A DNA stretch of 64,000 nucleotides from positions 43,584 through 107,583 of the forward strand of contig SVHC01000004.1 in the NCBI GenBank assembly GCA_015056055.1. Reading direction: 5' to 3'. This DNA comes from Clostridiales bacterium. Lineage in GTDB: Bacteria; Bacillota; Clostridia; Christensenellales; Aristaeellaceae. The notes under the pieces were generated by a model. That model did no database searches and had not been told where the DNA came from. It saw only the letters and a program-made list of their open reading frames with translations. Both the position numbers and the translations under genes were made by a program. Shown here piece after piece: positions 7,880-16,581 of the stretch. Within the stretch, counting starts at the first letter, position 1. Every line of letters begins with the position of its first letter.

Positions 7880-8044
7880 ATGGAAATTCGGGAAGTTGTA
7901 ATTTGTCCGGCAGACGGCATGCCGCTTGCTATGTCATATACGCCTATGCAACCATGGGAACCGCTTTATAACGATGCGACCGCACTTCTGCGTGGAACGG
8001 TGTTTCCGGCTCTTGACCTGCCTTTTGAGGCTGCGGAGGAATAG
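7880..8044 (+). CDS. cotJA: Spore coat-associated protein CotJA
   Basis: A 54-residue protein (ATG 7880, AAAGGAG upstream) with MSYTPMQPWEPLYNDATALL and FPALDLPF, characteristic of CotJA. CotJA, CotJB and CotJC form a complex incorporated into the spore coat, and cotJ operons are made in the mother cell. It is followed two bases later by cotJB. It diverges from the spoVA operon, so about 130 bases between them hold both promoters; I could not pick a clear SigE or SigG site. Confidence 0.88.
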   Translation: MEIREVVICPADGMPLAMSYTPMQPWEPLYNDATALLRGTVFPALDLPFEAAEE

Positions 8045-8046
8045 GT

Positions 8047-8286
8047 ATGCCGAATCATGAAATGATGAAACAAATTTGTGGGGCAAGTTTTGCGGTGATA
8101 GATATTCAGCTTTTCCTGGATACGCATCCTGCAAGTCGTGCTGCGAAGGAGGCTCTCAATCAGGCGCTGAAAAGGCGTTGTGAAGCAGTATGCAACTATG
8201 AAGCATACTGTGGCCCATTATCTGTAGATAGTGAAATGCGCACGTCTGAATACCGCTGGGTTGATACACCTTGGCCTTGGGAATAG
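8047..8286 (+). CDS. cotJB: Spore coat protein CotJB
   Basis: A 79-residue protein with FAVIDIQLFLDTHP, the Cys/Tyr-rich NYEAYCGPLS and the C-terminal WVDTPWPWE, all typical of CotJB. It lies between cotJA and cotJC in the standard order; GGAGGAATAGGT before the ATG overlaps the cotJA stop. Its biochemical role inside the coat is not established. Confidence 0.92.
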   Translation: MPNHEMMKQICGASFAVIDIQLFLDTHPASRAAKEALNQALKRRCEAVCNYEAYCGPLSVDSEMRTSEYRWVDTPWPWE

Positions 8287-8298
8287 GAGGATACGACT

Positions 8299-8895
8299 AT
8301 GTGGATTTATGAAAAGCGCCTTGAGTATCCCGTAAGCATCAAGCGTCCGAATGCGCGGCTTGCCAAGATTATTGCCAGCCAGTTTGGTGGCCCGGATGGT
8401 GAGCTTAGTGCTTCAATGCGGTATTTTTCTCAAAAATTTGCTATGCCGTATCGTAGAGTTGCAGGCCTTCTGAACGATATTTCGACGGAAGAACTGGCAC
8501 ACCTGGAAATGGTTGGAACAATCATGCGCCAGCTTACGCGCAACCTTTCGGCTGAAGAACTGAAAGAACAGAACATGGATGACTATTATGTCGATCATAC
8601 CGGCGGTGTATGGGCGCAGGCTGCAAGCGGAATGCCGTTTATGTCTGCCATGTTTCAGTCAAAAGGTGATCCGATTGCAGACCTGCACGAATCTATGGCA
8701 GCGGAACAGAAGGCGCGCGTGACCTATGATAATATTCTGCGCCTTGTAGATGATCCGGATGTAAGCGATCCAATACGTTTCCTTAGAGAACGCGAAATTG
8801 TGCATTATCAGAGATTTGGAGAAGCGCTGCGATATGTTCAGGAACAGCTTGACGGCAAAAATTTCTATGCAATGAATCCGGCATTTGACAAATAA
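8299..8895 (+). CDS. cotJC: CotJC, manganese-catalase-like coat protein
   Basis: A 198-residue protein of the manganese catalase family. Metal-ligand-type residues are seen in STEELAHLEMVGTIM and in the helix around MAAEQKARVTYDNIL. CotJC is a coat component thought to protect spores from peroxide. ATG 8299 follows AGGAGG. A terminator follows directly. Confidence 0.93.
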   Translation: MWIYEKRLEYPVSIKRPNARLAKIIASQFGGPDGELSASMRYFSQKFAMPYRRVAGLLNDISTEELAHLEMVGTIMRQLTRNLSAEELKEQNMDDYYVDHTGGVWAQAASGMPFMSAMFQSKGDPIADLHESMAAEQKARVTYDNILRLVDDPDVSDPIRFLREREIVHYQRFGEALRYVQEQLDGKNFYAMNPAFDK

Positions 8896-8903
8896 CGGTA
8901 TGC

Positions 8904-8936
8904 AAAAAGGGCTGCTTAATAAAAGCGGCCCTTTAG
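8904..8936. terminator. Bidirectional terminator between cotJC and the DUF1848 gene
   Basis: AAAGGGCTGC and GCGGCCCTTT form a hairpin with an AT-rich loop, flanked by A-rich sequence on the left and T-rich on the right. It lies between the convergent cotJC and DUF1848 genes and touches the latter's stop. Confidence 0.7.
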
Positions 8937-9874
8937 TCATTAAACCAGCTGATTTGACTTTGGCGAAGGGAATGCATTAAACGGGGCTTGATGATATCCC
9001 CTTCTTTTATACTGCTGCAAAGCAGTGGTGAATAAGGATTATACATTTCAGCATGGTTTGTTACGCATGTATCGCTGTAATTTGCATAACAATAGATGCA
9101 GCCATGTGAGCAAGTATTGTAAGCTCCGATGTCAATGCTTTCGATACATCCGCAATCCTTGCGCATATTGCTATCCTTTTTTGCATTAAGGCTATATCTA
9201 CCGATATGTTCCAAAAGATTTCCATCGATGCAGCTGGCGCGATTAATGCCAAATGTGCTGAAATCAATCTTTTCGGAGCAGGTATCGATGCATAATCCAT
9301 GCTCTTTTGCGATCTCGCTGAAATGCCCTGCGATATCTTCCGTTTCTTGCTGCGTTGGAGGGCGAATGCCGAGAGGAGAAATTCGACGCAGTATTTTGCT
9401 GTAAAGATCGATAAAACTGATGGTGCATTTTTCAGTGTGATTTTCCAGACGCTCACAAAGAATGCGAAAGTATTTGATATGATACGCAGTGGAATACTTT
9501 TCGTTGATCAGGATTGGATCATATCGCCATATCACACGTTCTTTGCCAATCATTAAGGCAAGTTTCCGGAACATAGGCACAATAAACTGTCCTTTTGACG
9601 GAACGTTTGGTTCTATATCAGTTCCGTACGGCGTCAGGGTGAACTGAAAGTAATAAGGATAGTTCTGAAGTTCAGAAAGGCGATCCAGCATAGGAGCAGG
9701 ATTTTTTGTCCAGAATACGATGCCGTCTACCAAAGAAGAGGATAAGGATATCGAACTTATCATACGCGGATTCATGGGATTGCGTACATAAACATATCCC
9801 TCTTTAAGCCTGTTAAAAAACCATTCTGAATAGTATGCGGGGATATCAGTTCTTCTGCTTGCGCTTATAATCAT
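8933..9874 (-). CDS. DUF1848 family protein
   Basis: A 313-residue protein beginning MIISASRRTDIPAYYSEWFF, the family hallmark, followed by VYVRNPMNP, IVFWTKNPAPML and IWRYDPIL. The C-terminus carries a cysteine cluster, CGCIESIDIGAYN then TCSHGCIYCYANYS, which has CxxxCxxC spacing as in radical-SAM iron-sulfur sites but lies at the C-terminal end. The function of the family is unknown. The ATG at 9874 overlaps nothing but lies just upstream of the preceding gene's stop codon, so coupling is likely; an ATG at 9904 would lie well inside that gene. Confidence 0.88.
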   Translation of the reverse strand: MIISASRRTDIPAYYSEWFFNRLKEGYVYVRNPMNPRMISSISLSSSLVDGIVFWTKNPAPMLDRLSELQNYPYYFQFTLTPYGTDIEPNVPSKGQFIVPMFRKLALMIGKERVIWRYDPILINEKYSTAYHIKYFRILCERLENHTEKCTISFIDLYSKILRRISPLGIRPPTQQETEDIAGHFSEIAKEHGLCIDTCSEKIDFSTFGINRASCIDGNLLEHIGRYSLNAKKDSNMRKDCGCIESIDIGAYNTCSHGCIYCYANYSDTCVTNHAEMYNPYSPLLCSSIKEGDIIKPRLMHSLRQSQISWFND

Positions 9875-9882
9875 GGTGTAAT

Positions 9883-11130
9883 TTATTCCTTTTCTATCAC
9901 GCATGTATCAATAATGCGCATTCCTTCGGCGGCATGTGTTACGATGAAAAGCCTGTCGTTTGTGACGTGAATGGCGGTATATACCGGCTCCTTGTTTTTG
10001 AGATAATAGGCCACATATTTGAAAGAATCCACGCGCTTGGCGAGGTCGTAATATTTGGTTCCGGATGCAGAGCCGGAGGAAATATACAGAGTTTCTCCCG
10101 GCTGCTTGATCCCGACCTTTTTTTCAGTGGGATCTTCTCCGTCCATAATATATGTGCGGCAATATCTGTGGTCGTGTCCGGAAAGAACAAGATCCACATT
10201 TAATTCCTTAAACATGGCTGCATATTCAGGTCGCATACTTGTCACTGTGCTGCCAGTTGCATGTTCACCCACGCTGTAAATGGAGTGGTGCATGGTGACG
10301 ATTACCCAGCGCTTATTTTCTGCTGCGATGGCATTTTCGAGGAATTCTTTATGGCGATGATACTTATAGATATTGGAATCCAGTGCAACTACAAGTACGT
10401 CTCCGTATGTAAAATAATAGCTGCAGCCGTTGGCGTTGGGTTCTGAGAATTGTTCATCGTAATATTCTGATTTAGCATCATGATTGCCGCGATTCGGAGC
10501 GACGGGTATGCTTTTTAGAGATTCAGGACTGCGGAATGCAAGATATTCCGCTTTTTTTGCAACATCACCCAAGTCACCGGCGACGGTTACAAAGGCCGAT
10601 TGGGGGTACAATGCCAAAGCATTATCCATGGTGTTTGCCCACATTGCACCATCTGCTTCTGCTTCATAGGAGCGAATCTGAGGGTCACCCAAAAATAAAA
10701 AGGTGAAGGAATCTCTGCTGGGCAAATAAAACGAATAAATATTTGAACGAATATTGCCGCTGCCATCTACAATGCGATAGGAATATTCAGTATTTTCTTC
10801 GAGATGAACGACATAAGCGGTGTATATTCCGTCGGCGGTTTGTACAAATGATGTACGATAGCTTTCGGGCGGAAATATACCGTTTGTAACCAGAGGCGCA
10901 GGTGCGAGCAGAAGTGTGTAAGCACCATCTTCGTCTGTCATCCAGCTGAAACGAAGGTCACCTGCCTTCTCCCCAATCTCGATGATCAGTCCAGGAGTGC
11001 TGAATGTGTCTTCTGCAAATGCCGGCACGCAACAAAGCATAAAAAGATGAAGGATTACCAAAAACGAGGCTATAGAAATCCTGGTTATATTTCTGAAGTG
11101 ATTTGCTGAGCGATATCCGGACTTATGCAT
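9883..11130 (-). CDS. Secreted metallophosphoesterase, purple-acid-phosphatase type
   Basis: A 415-residue protein with an N-terminal signal segment (about residues 19-39, ending CVPAFA), a fibronectin-like domain (about 45-130) and a calcineurin-like catalytic domain. Metal-ligand motifs are intact: FLGDPQIR, AGDLGD, NRGNHD, TMHHSIYS and SGHDHRY. Such enzymes hydrolyse phosphomonoesters or diesters outside the membrane; the substrate is unknown. ATG 11130 has AGGAGG upstream. It is the first gene of a two-gene unit with the DUF1848 gene. Confidence 0.9.
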   Translation of the reverse strand: MHKSGYRSANHFRNITRISIASFLVILHLFMLCCVPAFAEDTFSTPGLIIEIGEKAGDLRFSWMTDEDGAYTLLLAPAPLVTNGIFPPESYRTSFVQTADGIYTAYVVHLEENTEYSYRIVDGSGNIRSNIYSFYLPSRDSFTFLFLGDPQIRSYEAEADGAMWANTMDNALALYPQSAFVTVAGDLGDVAKKAEYLAFRSPESLKSIPVAPNRGNHDAKSEYYDEQFSEPNANGCSYYFTYGDVLVVALDSNIYKYHRHKEFLENAIAAENKRWVIVTMHHSIYSVGEHATGSTVTSMRPEYAAMFKELNVDLVLSGHDHRYCRTYIMDGEDPTEKKVGIKQPGETLYISSGSASGTKYYDLAKRVDSFKYVAYYLKNKEPVYTAIHVTNDRLFIVTHAAEGMRIIDTCVIEKE

Positions 11131-11166
11131 TGTGAGTCCTCCTGCCGTTTAGTTCATAGTGGAAAC

Positions 11167-11195
11167 ATTGTATCATACTTATAAAAAAATTTCAA
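11167..11195 (-). promoter_or_regulatory. SigA-type promoter for the metallophosphoesterase gene
   Basis: Minus-strand TTGAAA (11190-11195) and TACAAT (11167-11172) have a 17-base spacer. The remaining sequence between this and the aspS terminator (11196-11279) shows nothing I can name. Confidence 0.55.
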
Positions 11196-11279
11196 ACCAT
11201 GCACAACAAAAGGTCATTTTCCGGAGAATGTGGCTTTTTGAACTATAACGGCTTTCAGGTTCTGTGTCATACGGTCTCA

Positions 11280-11326
11280 CAAAAAAACAGCGGGGCGACA
11301 CATTTTGTGTCACCCTGCTGTTTTCA
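11280..11326 (-). terminator. Terminator of the hisS-aspS operon
   Basis: On the minus strand, AACAGC-GGG-GACAC pairs with its complement around an AAAAT loop, followed by a run of seven T. It lies just after the aspS stop. Confidence 0.85.
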
Positions 11327-11335
11327 AACCAATAG

Positions 11336-13108
11336 TTATTCAGTTACCTGAATGTGCAGCGTCTTAAGCTGAACATCCTGAACGTCAGAAGGCGTGCCCA
11401 TCATCAGGCAGTTTGCATTCTGCGCCTTCGGGAAAGCCAAAACTTCGCGCAGGTTGTCGCTGCCGGTGAGAATCATGACCAGACGGTCAACACCGAAAGC
11501 AAAGCCGCCGTGCGGCGGAGTGCCGTACTTAAATGCTTCAAGCAGGAAACCGAAGCGGTGCATAGCTTCTTCCTGAGAAAGGCCGATCATATCAAACATG
11601 CGGGCCTGAACGTCGCTGCGGTGGATACGAATGGAACCGGAGCCCATCTCGATACCGTTAAGAACGAGGTCATATGCCTTGGCACGTACCTGGTCGGGAG
11701 CGCTTTCAAGATACTGCTCATCCTCTGCCATCCAACTGGTGAAGGGATGGTGCATGGCAACGTAGCGGCCTTCTTCCTCGTCGTACTCAAACAGCGGGAA
11801 TTCGGTTACCCAGAACAGATCGAAACGGTTGGGATCAATCAGATCGCGCTTCTTAGCGATATCGATACGCAGTGCACCCAGAGCCTGCAAAGCAACAGCC
11901 TTCTTATCGGCTACAAAGAACAGGATGTCGCCTTCCTCAGCATTCATGCGGGTCTTGAGTCCTTCAAGCAGTTCGTCGGAAAGGAATTTATTGAAAGAGG
12001 ATTTCGGAGCCGCACCCTGCGGGAATGCAACCCATGCAAGTCCTTTTGCGCGGTAGGTCTTTACAAATTCACCCAGCGCATCAATCTGTTTGCGGGTCAT
12101 GTCGGCGCAGCCCTTAGCATTGATGCCGCGAACCGTGCCGCCGTTTGCAACTGCATCGGCAAATACCGGGAATCCGCAGTCATTTGCTACATCGGATACA
12201 TCCACGAGCTTCATATCAAAGCGGGTGTCAGGCTTGTCGGAACCGTAGTTTTCCATGGCATCGCGCCAGGTCATGCGCGGCAGCGGCAGCTCGAGCTTGA
12301 TGCCCTTAACCGCTTCAAATACGCGGGCAAATGCGCCTTCGATAACGGTCTGAATGTCTTCAGGCTCAATGAAACTCATTTCGACGTCTACCTGCGTGAA
12401 TTCCGGCTGACGGTCGGCGCGGTTGTCCTCATCGCGGAAACAGCGTGCAACCTGATAATACTTATCGAAGCCGGCCAGCATCAGAAGCTGCTTGTAAATC
12501 TGCGGAGACTGCGGCAGAGCGTAGAACTCGCCGGCCTTACCACGGTAAGGTACAAGGAAGTCACGTGCGCCCTCGGGCGTGGACTTGGTAAGAATCGGAG
12601 TTTCAACATCAACAAAGCCCTGAGCATCCATATAGCTGCGTACGTTGGCGATAATCTGATGGCGCAGCTTCAGACGGTTAAACATGGAGGGCTTGCGCAG
12701 ATCCAGATAGCGGTATTTCAGGCGTACGGTTTCATTTTCCTCTGCCTTGTCATCAATGTAAATCGGCGGGGTTTCGGATTTGTTGAGAAGATCGGCTTCC
12801 TTGACAACGACTTCAATTTCGCCGGTAGCCATCTGCGTATTTACGGCTTCTGCAGCGCGTTCGCGCACTTCGCCGACAACAGTTACTACATATTCGCCGC
12901 GGAGAGACTTGCCCAGCTTAACGGTAGCTTCGTCACATACCGTATCGTCAAACACGAGCTGAACCATGCCTTCACGGTCACGCAGCCACACGAATACTAC
13001 ACCGCCCAGGTCACGGGTTCGCTGCACCCAACCGGAAAGCTGAACCGTTTCGCCTGCATTTGCCTTCGTCAGCAGGCCACAATAATGCGTTCTCTTATAT
13101 CCGTTCAT
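11336..13108 (-). CDS. aspS: Aspartyl-tRNA synthetase
   Basis: A 590-residue class IIb synthetase charging tRNA-Asp. It has an N-terminal OB-fold anticodon-binding domain (about 1-105, VQLSGWVQRTRDLGGVVFVW), motif 2 (QVARCFRDEDNRADRQPEFTQ from about 215), a GAD insertion domain (about 290-410), and motif 3 near the C-terminus (GFAFGVDRLVMILTG). Length is normal for the bacterial type. The ATG overlaps the hisS stop (ATGA), so it is coupled to hisS and shares its T-box. Codon use is strongly biased, as expected for high expression. Confidence 0.98.
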   Translation of the reverse strand: MNGYKRTHYCGLLTKANAGETVQLSGWVQRTRDLGGVVFVWLRDREGMVQLVFDDTVCDEATVKLGKSLRGEYVVTVVGEVRERAAEAVNTQMATGEIEVVVKEADLLNKSETPPIYIDDKAEENETVRLKYRYLDLRKPSMFNRLKLRHQIIANVRSYMDAQGFVDVETPILTKSTPEGARDFLVPYRGKAGEFYALPQSPQIYKQLLMLAGFDKYYQVARCFRDEDNRADRQPEFTQVDVEMSFIEPEDIQTVIEGAFARVFEAVKGIKLELPLPRMTWRDAMENYGSDKPDTRFDMKLVDVSDVANDCGFPVFADAVANGGTVRGINAKGCADMTRKQIDALGEFVKTYRAKGLAWVAFPQGAAPKSSFNKFLSDELLEGLKTRMNAEEGDILFFVADKKAVALQALGALRIDIAKKRDLIDPNRFDLFWVTEFPLFEYDEEEGRYVAMHHPFTSWMAEDEQYLESAPDQVRAKAYDLVLNGIEMGSGSIRIHRSDVQARMFDMIGLSQEEAMHRFGFLLEAFKYGTPPHGGFAFGVDRLVMILTGSDNLREVLAFPKAQNANCLMMGTPSDVQDVQLKTLHIQVTE

Positions 13109-14355
13109 TTTTGCATCTCCTCTATAATTGTATTGCGCTGTACTTCGACTTCCTCGCTCTTATTCATGTCGCGGACTTTTACAATGCCGCGAGCAAGTTC
13201 ATCTTCTGCAATAACAATGACCTTCGGTGCGCCTACTTTGCCGGCATACTTGAACTGAGCTTTCATGCTGCGTGCAGCATGATCCATGTCGGCGCGAATG
13301 CCTGCATCACGAAGCTCCTTAACGATTTTAAGTCCCTCAATACGGGCTGCATTTCCCATGGTAACAACGAATACGTCCGCCAGACGCGGTGCTTCGGGCA
13401 GGCAATTGCGGGCACGCAGTTCGCCGATAAGGCGCTCTTCACCCATGCCGAAGCCAATACCGCACATTTCGGGACCACCCAGCGTTTCAATCAGACCATC
13501 GTAACGGCCGCCGCCGCAAATGGTAAGACCCCCGTTCTTCGGAATGATTTCAAAAACCGTTTTGGTGTAATAATCCAGTCCGCGCACGATGCCGGGATCG
13601 ATATCAAAGGGAATTTCAAGCGCGGTGAGATAGCCTTTAAGCTGCTCAAAATGATCATGACATTCGTCACAGAGTACGTCAAGCATTTTGGGAGCACCCT
13701 GTACACGCTCCTTGCAGCTGTCGACTTTGCAGTCGATGATGCGCAGAGGATTGCGATCGAAGCGGCTGCGGCAGGTTTCGCACAGGTGCGGAAGCTGCGG
13801 ACGCAGGAACTCTTTCAAAGCTTCGCTGTACTTGGCGCGGCACTTGGGGCAACCGAGAGAGTTGATGTTTGCCTTCAGGTCTCCGATGCCGATTTCGCGC
13901 AGTACGCGCATTGCAAGCGCGATAACCTCTGCATCGATGCTTGCATCTTTAGCGCCATAAACTTCCACGCCGAGCTGATGATGTTCACGAAGACGGCCTG
14001 CCTGCGGCTTTTCATAACGGAAAACCGGGCAATAGGAATAATAAAGCTTCTGCGGCAGCGGCTGAGAAGGCATACCTGCCTCAATGAATGCACGGGCAGC
14101 GCCGGCAGTTCCTTCGGGCTTCAGTGTGATGGAACGACCACCCTTGTCTTCAAAGGTATACATTTCCTTCTGAACAACGTCGGTCGTGTCGCCTACGCCG
14201 CGCAGAAACAGTTCGGTATGCTCAAATGCCGGAGTACGAATTTCGCGGTAACCGGCCAGTGCGCACACATCGCGCATGGCCTTTTCAATTTTTTGCCAAA
14301 TGTGAGCCTCATCCGGCAGCATATCCTGAGTGCCTTTCGGCGCCTGAGTCAACAT
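13105..14355 (-). CDS. hisS: Histidyl-tRNA synthetase
   Basis: A 416-residue class II synthetase charging tRNA-His. N-terminal TQAPKGTQDMLP, motif 2 with PVFRYEKPQAGRLREHHQLG, the histidine-binding RGLDYYTKTVFE, and motif 3 GGGRYDGLIETLGG with GIGFGMGEERL are present, followed by an anticodon-binding domain (about 325-416). A zinc-like cluster (CPKC, CETC, CDEC) in the insertion domain is conspicuous. ATG 14355 follows AAGGAG. It is first in the hisS-aspS operon, under a T-box riboswitch. Confidence 0.98.
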   Translation of the reverse strand: MLTQAPKGTQDMLPDEAHIWQKIEKAMRDVCALAGYREIRTPAFEHTELFLRGVGDTTDVVQKEMYTFEDKGGRSITLKPEGTAGAARAFIEAGMPSQPLPQKLYYSYCPVFRYEKPQAGRLREHHQLGVEVYGAKDASIDAEVIALAMRVLREIGIGDLKANINSLGCPKCRAKYSEALKEFLRPQLPHLCETCRSRFDRNPLRIIDCKVDSCKERVQGAPKMLDVLCDECHDHFEQLKGYLTALEIPFDIDPGIVRGLDYYTKTVFEIIPKNGGLTICGGGRYDGLIETLGGPEMCGIGFGMGEERLIGELRARNCLPEAPRLADVFVVTMGNAARIEGLKIVKELRDAGIRADMDHAARSMKAQFKYAGKVGAPKVIVIAEDELARGIVKVRDMNKSEEVEVQRNTIIEEMQK

Positions 14356-14365
14356 AGATATTCTC

Positions 14366-14594
14366 CTTCCAAAAGTATAAATAGAGCCCCCGCCCTCTTA
14401 GGGGCGAAGGCTGTGCTTCGCGGTACCACCCTGATTTATATCTCACCCCGATAACGCTGGGCGCGCCGTATAAATACGGAAACTCCGGAATGTCCTTCGT
14501 TGCGGTTGGCCAGTGGGCGCTTTCAGTCGCGGCGCACCATCCCTGAACAGGCCGGAAATCGCACTACTCTTTCCATCATCGTTCACTGCTTTGC
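14366..14594 (-). promoter_or_regulatory. T-box riboswitch upstream of hisS-aspS
   Basis: The conserved T-box AGGGTGGTACCGCG lies at 14419-14432 (minus strand). The upstream leader has GGAAAGAGTAG and other stem I features. The downstream terminator stem pairs GCCTTCGCCC with GGGCGGGGGC (14386-14411) before a T-rich stretch. In the specifier region the transcript reads GGACAT (14490-14495). GAC (Asp) followed by A fits the usual purine after a specifier; CAT (His) is the alternative. Uncharged tRNA binding should switch to antitermination. Confidence 0.9.
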
Positions 14595-14623
14595 ATTATA
14601 ACCGTTAGCATAAAGCCTGTCAA
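14595..14623 (-). promoter_or_regulatory. Consensus SigA promoter for hisS-aspS
   Basis: Minus-strand TTGACA (14618-14623) and TATAAT (14595-14600) are perfect consensus boxes with a 17-base spacer. The promoter begins immediately after the stop codon of traX. Confidence 0.85.
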
Positions 14624-14624
14624 G

Positions 14625-15416
14625 TTAAAACAGGATTTTTGCTCCCCATACCAGTAAAAGATGGGCGGGATAAAACAGATAGAATACGAATTTGGGAAGC
14701 TTGATGCGCGAATTTGTAGGAATGTAAATCAGGGGAAGCGCAAATATGGCAAACATCTGTATGCCAAAGGAAATTCCCATAAAAGAATAACCATTCCCCT
14801 GCATTCCCCACCAGATCATAAACGCCGTAACGAGAGGCATGGACAATATAGGTCTAGATGAGAATAAATACAAAAGCAACATCAGCACAATGCCACGCCA
14901 GCTGTAATCCATTATTCTGTATGTGAAATACAGAAATATTCCCACACATGCTGTGATAATGAATTTCCTGTCACGAATTGACCAGAGCAGAATCAGTCCG
15001 ATAAGCAGCGTGAACAAAATGCTCGGATCGTGAAAACTTTCCAGATAAAAGTTAAAAGCTGCACGAACGGGAGATTCTGCAAAGGAAACTGCGTACATTG
15101 AGCCGGACATATGATTCATTACGACGACATACAGCGGCTGTGATACAAGCAACAGAAGCGCTATGCGCTCGATATAGCGCAGGATATCCTTTGTATAGAT
15201 ACAGCCTGCAACAAGGCAGTAGGCATAAAGAGGAAATGCCACGCGACCGATAATACGCATGAAGCGATATTGGGGAAATACCACTGCCCCCAGATGATCA
15301 ATAAGCATGGCCAACATAGCGATCAATTTCAGAAGCTGTGTATCCTTGTTCAGATTCAAGGTGCGCGGCGGAATCAGCCAGTCAAGAAATGACCCGCCGA
15401 TAGACTTGCGTGCCAT
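14625..15416 (-). CDS. TraX family membrane protein
   Basis: A 263-residue polytopic membrane protein with about seven hydrophobic helices. LLKLIAMLAMLIDHLGAV near residue 30 and RFMRIIGRVAFPLYAYCLV are typical of the TraX/acyltransferase-like family. TraX in F plasmids is linked to pilin N-acetylation, but chromosomal Firmicutes members are uncharacterised. The ATG lies four bases after the ricT stop, with GGAGG inside the ricT 3' end. It is the last gene of the darA operon. Confidence 0.82.
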   Translation of the reverse strand: MARKSIGGSFLDWLIPPRTLNLNKDTQLLKLIAMLAMLIDHLGAVVFPQYRFMRIIGRVAFPLYAYCLVAGCIYTKDILRYIERIALLLLVSQPLYVVVMNHMSGSMYAVSFAESPVRAAFNFYLESFHDPSILFTLLIGLILLWSIRDRKFIITACVGIFLYFTYRIMDYSWRGIVLMLLLYLFSSRPILSMPLVTAFMIWWGMQGNGYSFMGISFGIQMFAIFALPLIYIPTNSRIKLPKFVFYLFYPAHLLLVWGAKILF

Positions 15417-15419
15417 TGA

Positions 15420-16562
15420 TTATTCCTCCGCGCCGCTATCCTGCTGATTGTCGTTATCGTCCGTATTGGGAGATGCATCCTGATCGCGTCTATCCCGTTC
15501 GCGTTCGATGTACTGATCGGTACTCAGAACCTTTGCGGGTTTCTGACGGGGATAGCGTTTACGGGCGGCTTTTCCGTTTTCTGCGTTTTCTGCATTATCG
15601 CCCTTGTCGATTTTATTGGAAGCCTCCACCTTTTTTTCGACTTTTTCCATCTGTTCGGAAATGTCGTTTTTCTCAAGGGACTCCACTTTTTCAGGAGTAG
15701 ATTTCTTGCTTTCCTGACGCTGATTGTTTTTGGGTTCGGCGCGTTTTACATCATCAATGGAATACTCACGAACCTCAAATACATCATCCGACGGACGGAT
15801 TTTCACCTTCACTTTTTCGCGCAGGACGTTGATATCGACAATTACGCCGTTTCCGTCAGGGGTGGAAACTTCACGGCCTATCTTCGGAAGCTTTTTCAGC
15901 GTTTCTTCGTAATGATCTTGTTCGTATTTCAGGCAGCACATAAGTCTTCCGCACTGGCCGGAAATTTTTGCAGGGTTCAGGGAAAGATTCTGTTCTTTAG
16001 CCATCTTGATCGAAACGGGCTGGAAATCGCCCAGGAAAGTGCGGCAGCAAATAGGACGACCACAGGAACCCAGACCGCCGAGCATTTTGGCTTCATCGCG
16101 TACGCCAATCTGCCTAAGCTCAATACGTGTTTTCAGAACAGAAGCAAGATCCTTGACCAGTTCACGGAAATCAACTCTACCGTTTGCGGTGAAATAAAAG
16201 ATAACCTTGCTGTTGTCAAACGTATATTCCACGTTGATCAGCTTCATTTCGAGATTTCTGGCAGCAATTTTTTCAAGACCTAGCTGGAAAGCAATTTTTT
16301 CGTTCGCTTCATTTGCTTCCGCACGACGGAGATCCTCTTCCGTTGCCATGCGCAGAACACTTTTGAGCGGAGCAACAATCGCTTCTTCGGGAACTTCGCG
16401 TGCGCCGGTTACCACTTCACCCAGTTCAATGCCGCGTACGGTTTCTACAATAACATAGTCCCCTGCATTTACCCAGATATCTGCCGGATCAAAATAATAT
16501 AATTTTCCTGCTTTTTGAAAGCGGACTGCAATAACTTTCGCCATTGTTTCCGCGCCATTCAT
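15420..16562 (-). CDS. ricT: RicT/YaaT, PSP1-domain iron-sulfur protein
   Basis: About 380 residues. The PSP1/YaaT core has the conserved cysteine cluster GSCGRPICCRTFLGDFQPVS and later ISGQCGRLMCCLKYE. In Bacillus, RicT works with RicA and RicF in a complex carrying iron-sulfur clusters that affects RNase Y-dependent mRNA maturation and sporulation. The last about 100 residues form a Lys/Glu/Asn/Asp-rich disordered tail. The start is ATG 16562 with AAAGGAG 11 bases upstream; ATG 16544 is an alternative. The locus darA-holB-ricT is conserved in Firmicutes. Confidence 0.92.
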   Translation of the reverse strand: MNGAETMAKVIAVRFQKAGKLYYFDPADIWVNAGDYVIVETVRGIELGEVVTGAREVPEEAIVAPLKSVLRMATEEDLRRAEANEANEKIAFQLGLEKIAARNLEMKLINVEYTFDNSKVIFYFTANGRVDFRELVKDLASVLKTRIELRQIGVRDEAKMLGGLGSCGRPICCRTFLGDFQPVSIKMAKEQNLSLNPAKISGQCGRLMCCLKYEQDHYEETLKKLPKIGREVSTPDGNGVIVDINVLREKVKVKIRPSDDVFEVREYSIDDVKRAEPKNNQRQESKKSTPEKVESLEKNDISEQMEKVEKKVEASNKIDKGDNAENAENGKAARKRYPRQKPAKVLSTDQYIERERDRRDQDASPNTDDNDNQQDSGAEE

Positions 16563-16581
16563 CAAATGGCGCACTCCTTTC

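Noticed and set aside
7750-7920. Upstream extension of the small spoVAC-leading ORF to 91 codons
   Set aside because: The extension has no ribosome-binding site and covers the divergent promoter region and the cotJA start; the ATG at 7749 has a strong site.
11354-13258. Very long open frame (634 codons) opposite aspS
   Set aside because: It mirrors a certain synthetase gene; strong codon bias in the real gene removes stop codons on the other strand. The translation has no recognisable domain.
13060-14454. 464-codon open frame opposite hisS
   Set aside because: Runs through hisS and its T-box on the other strand; no domain.
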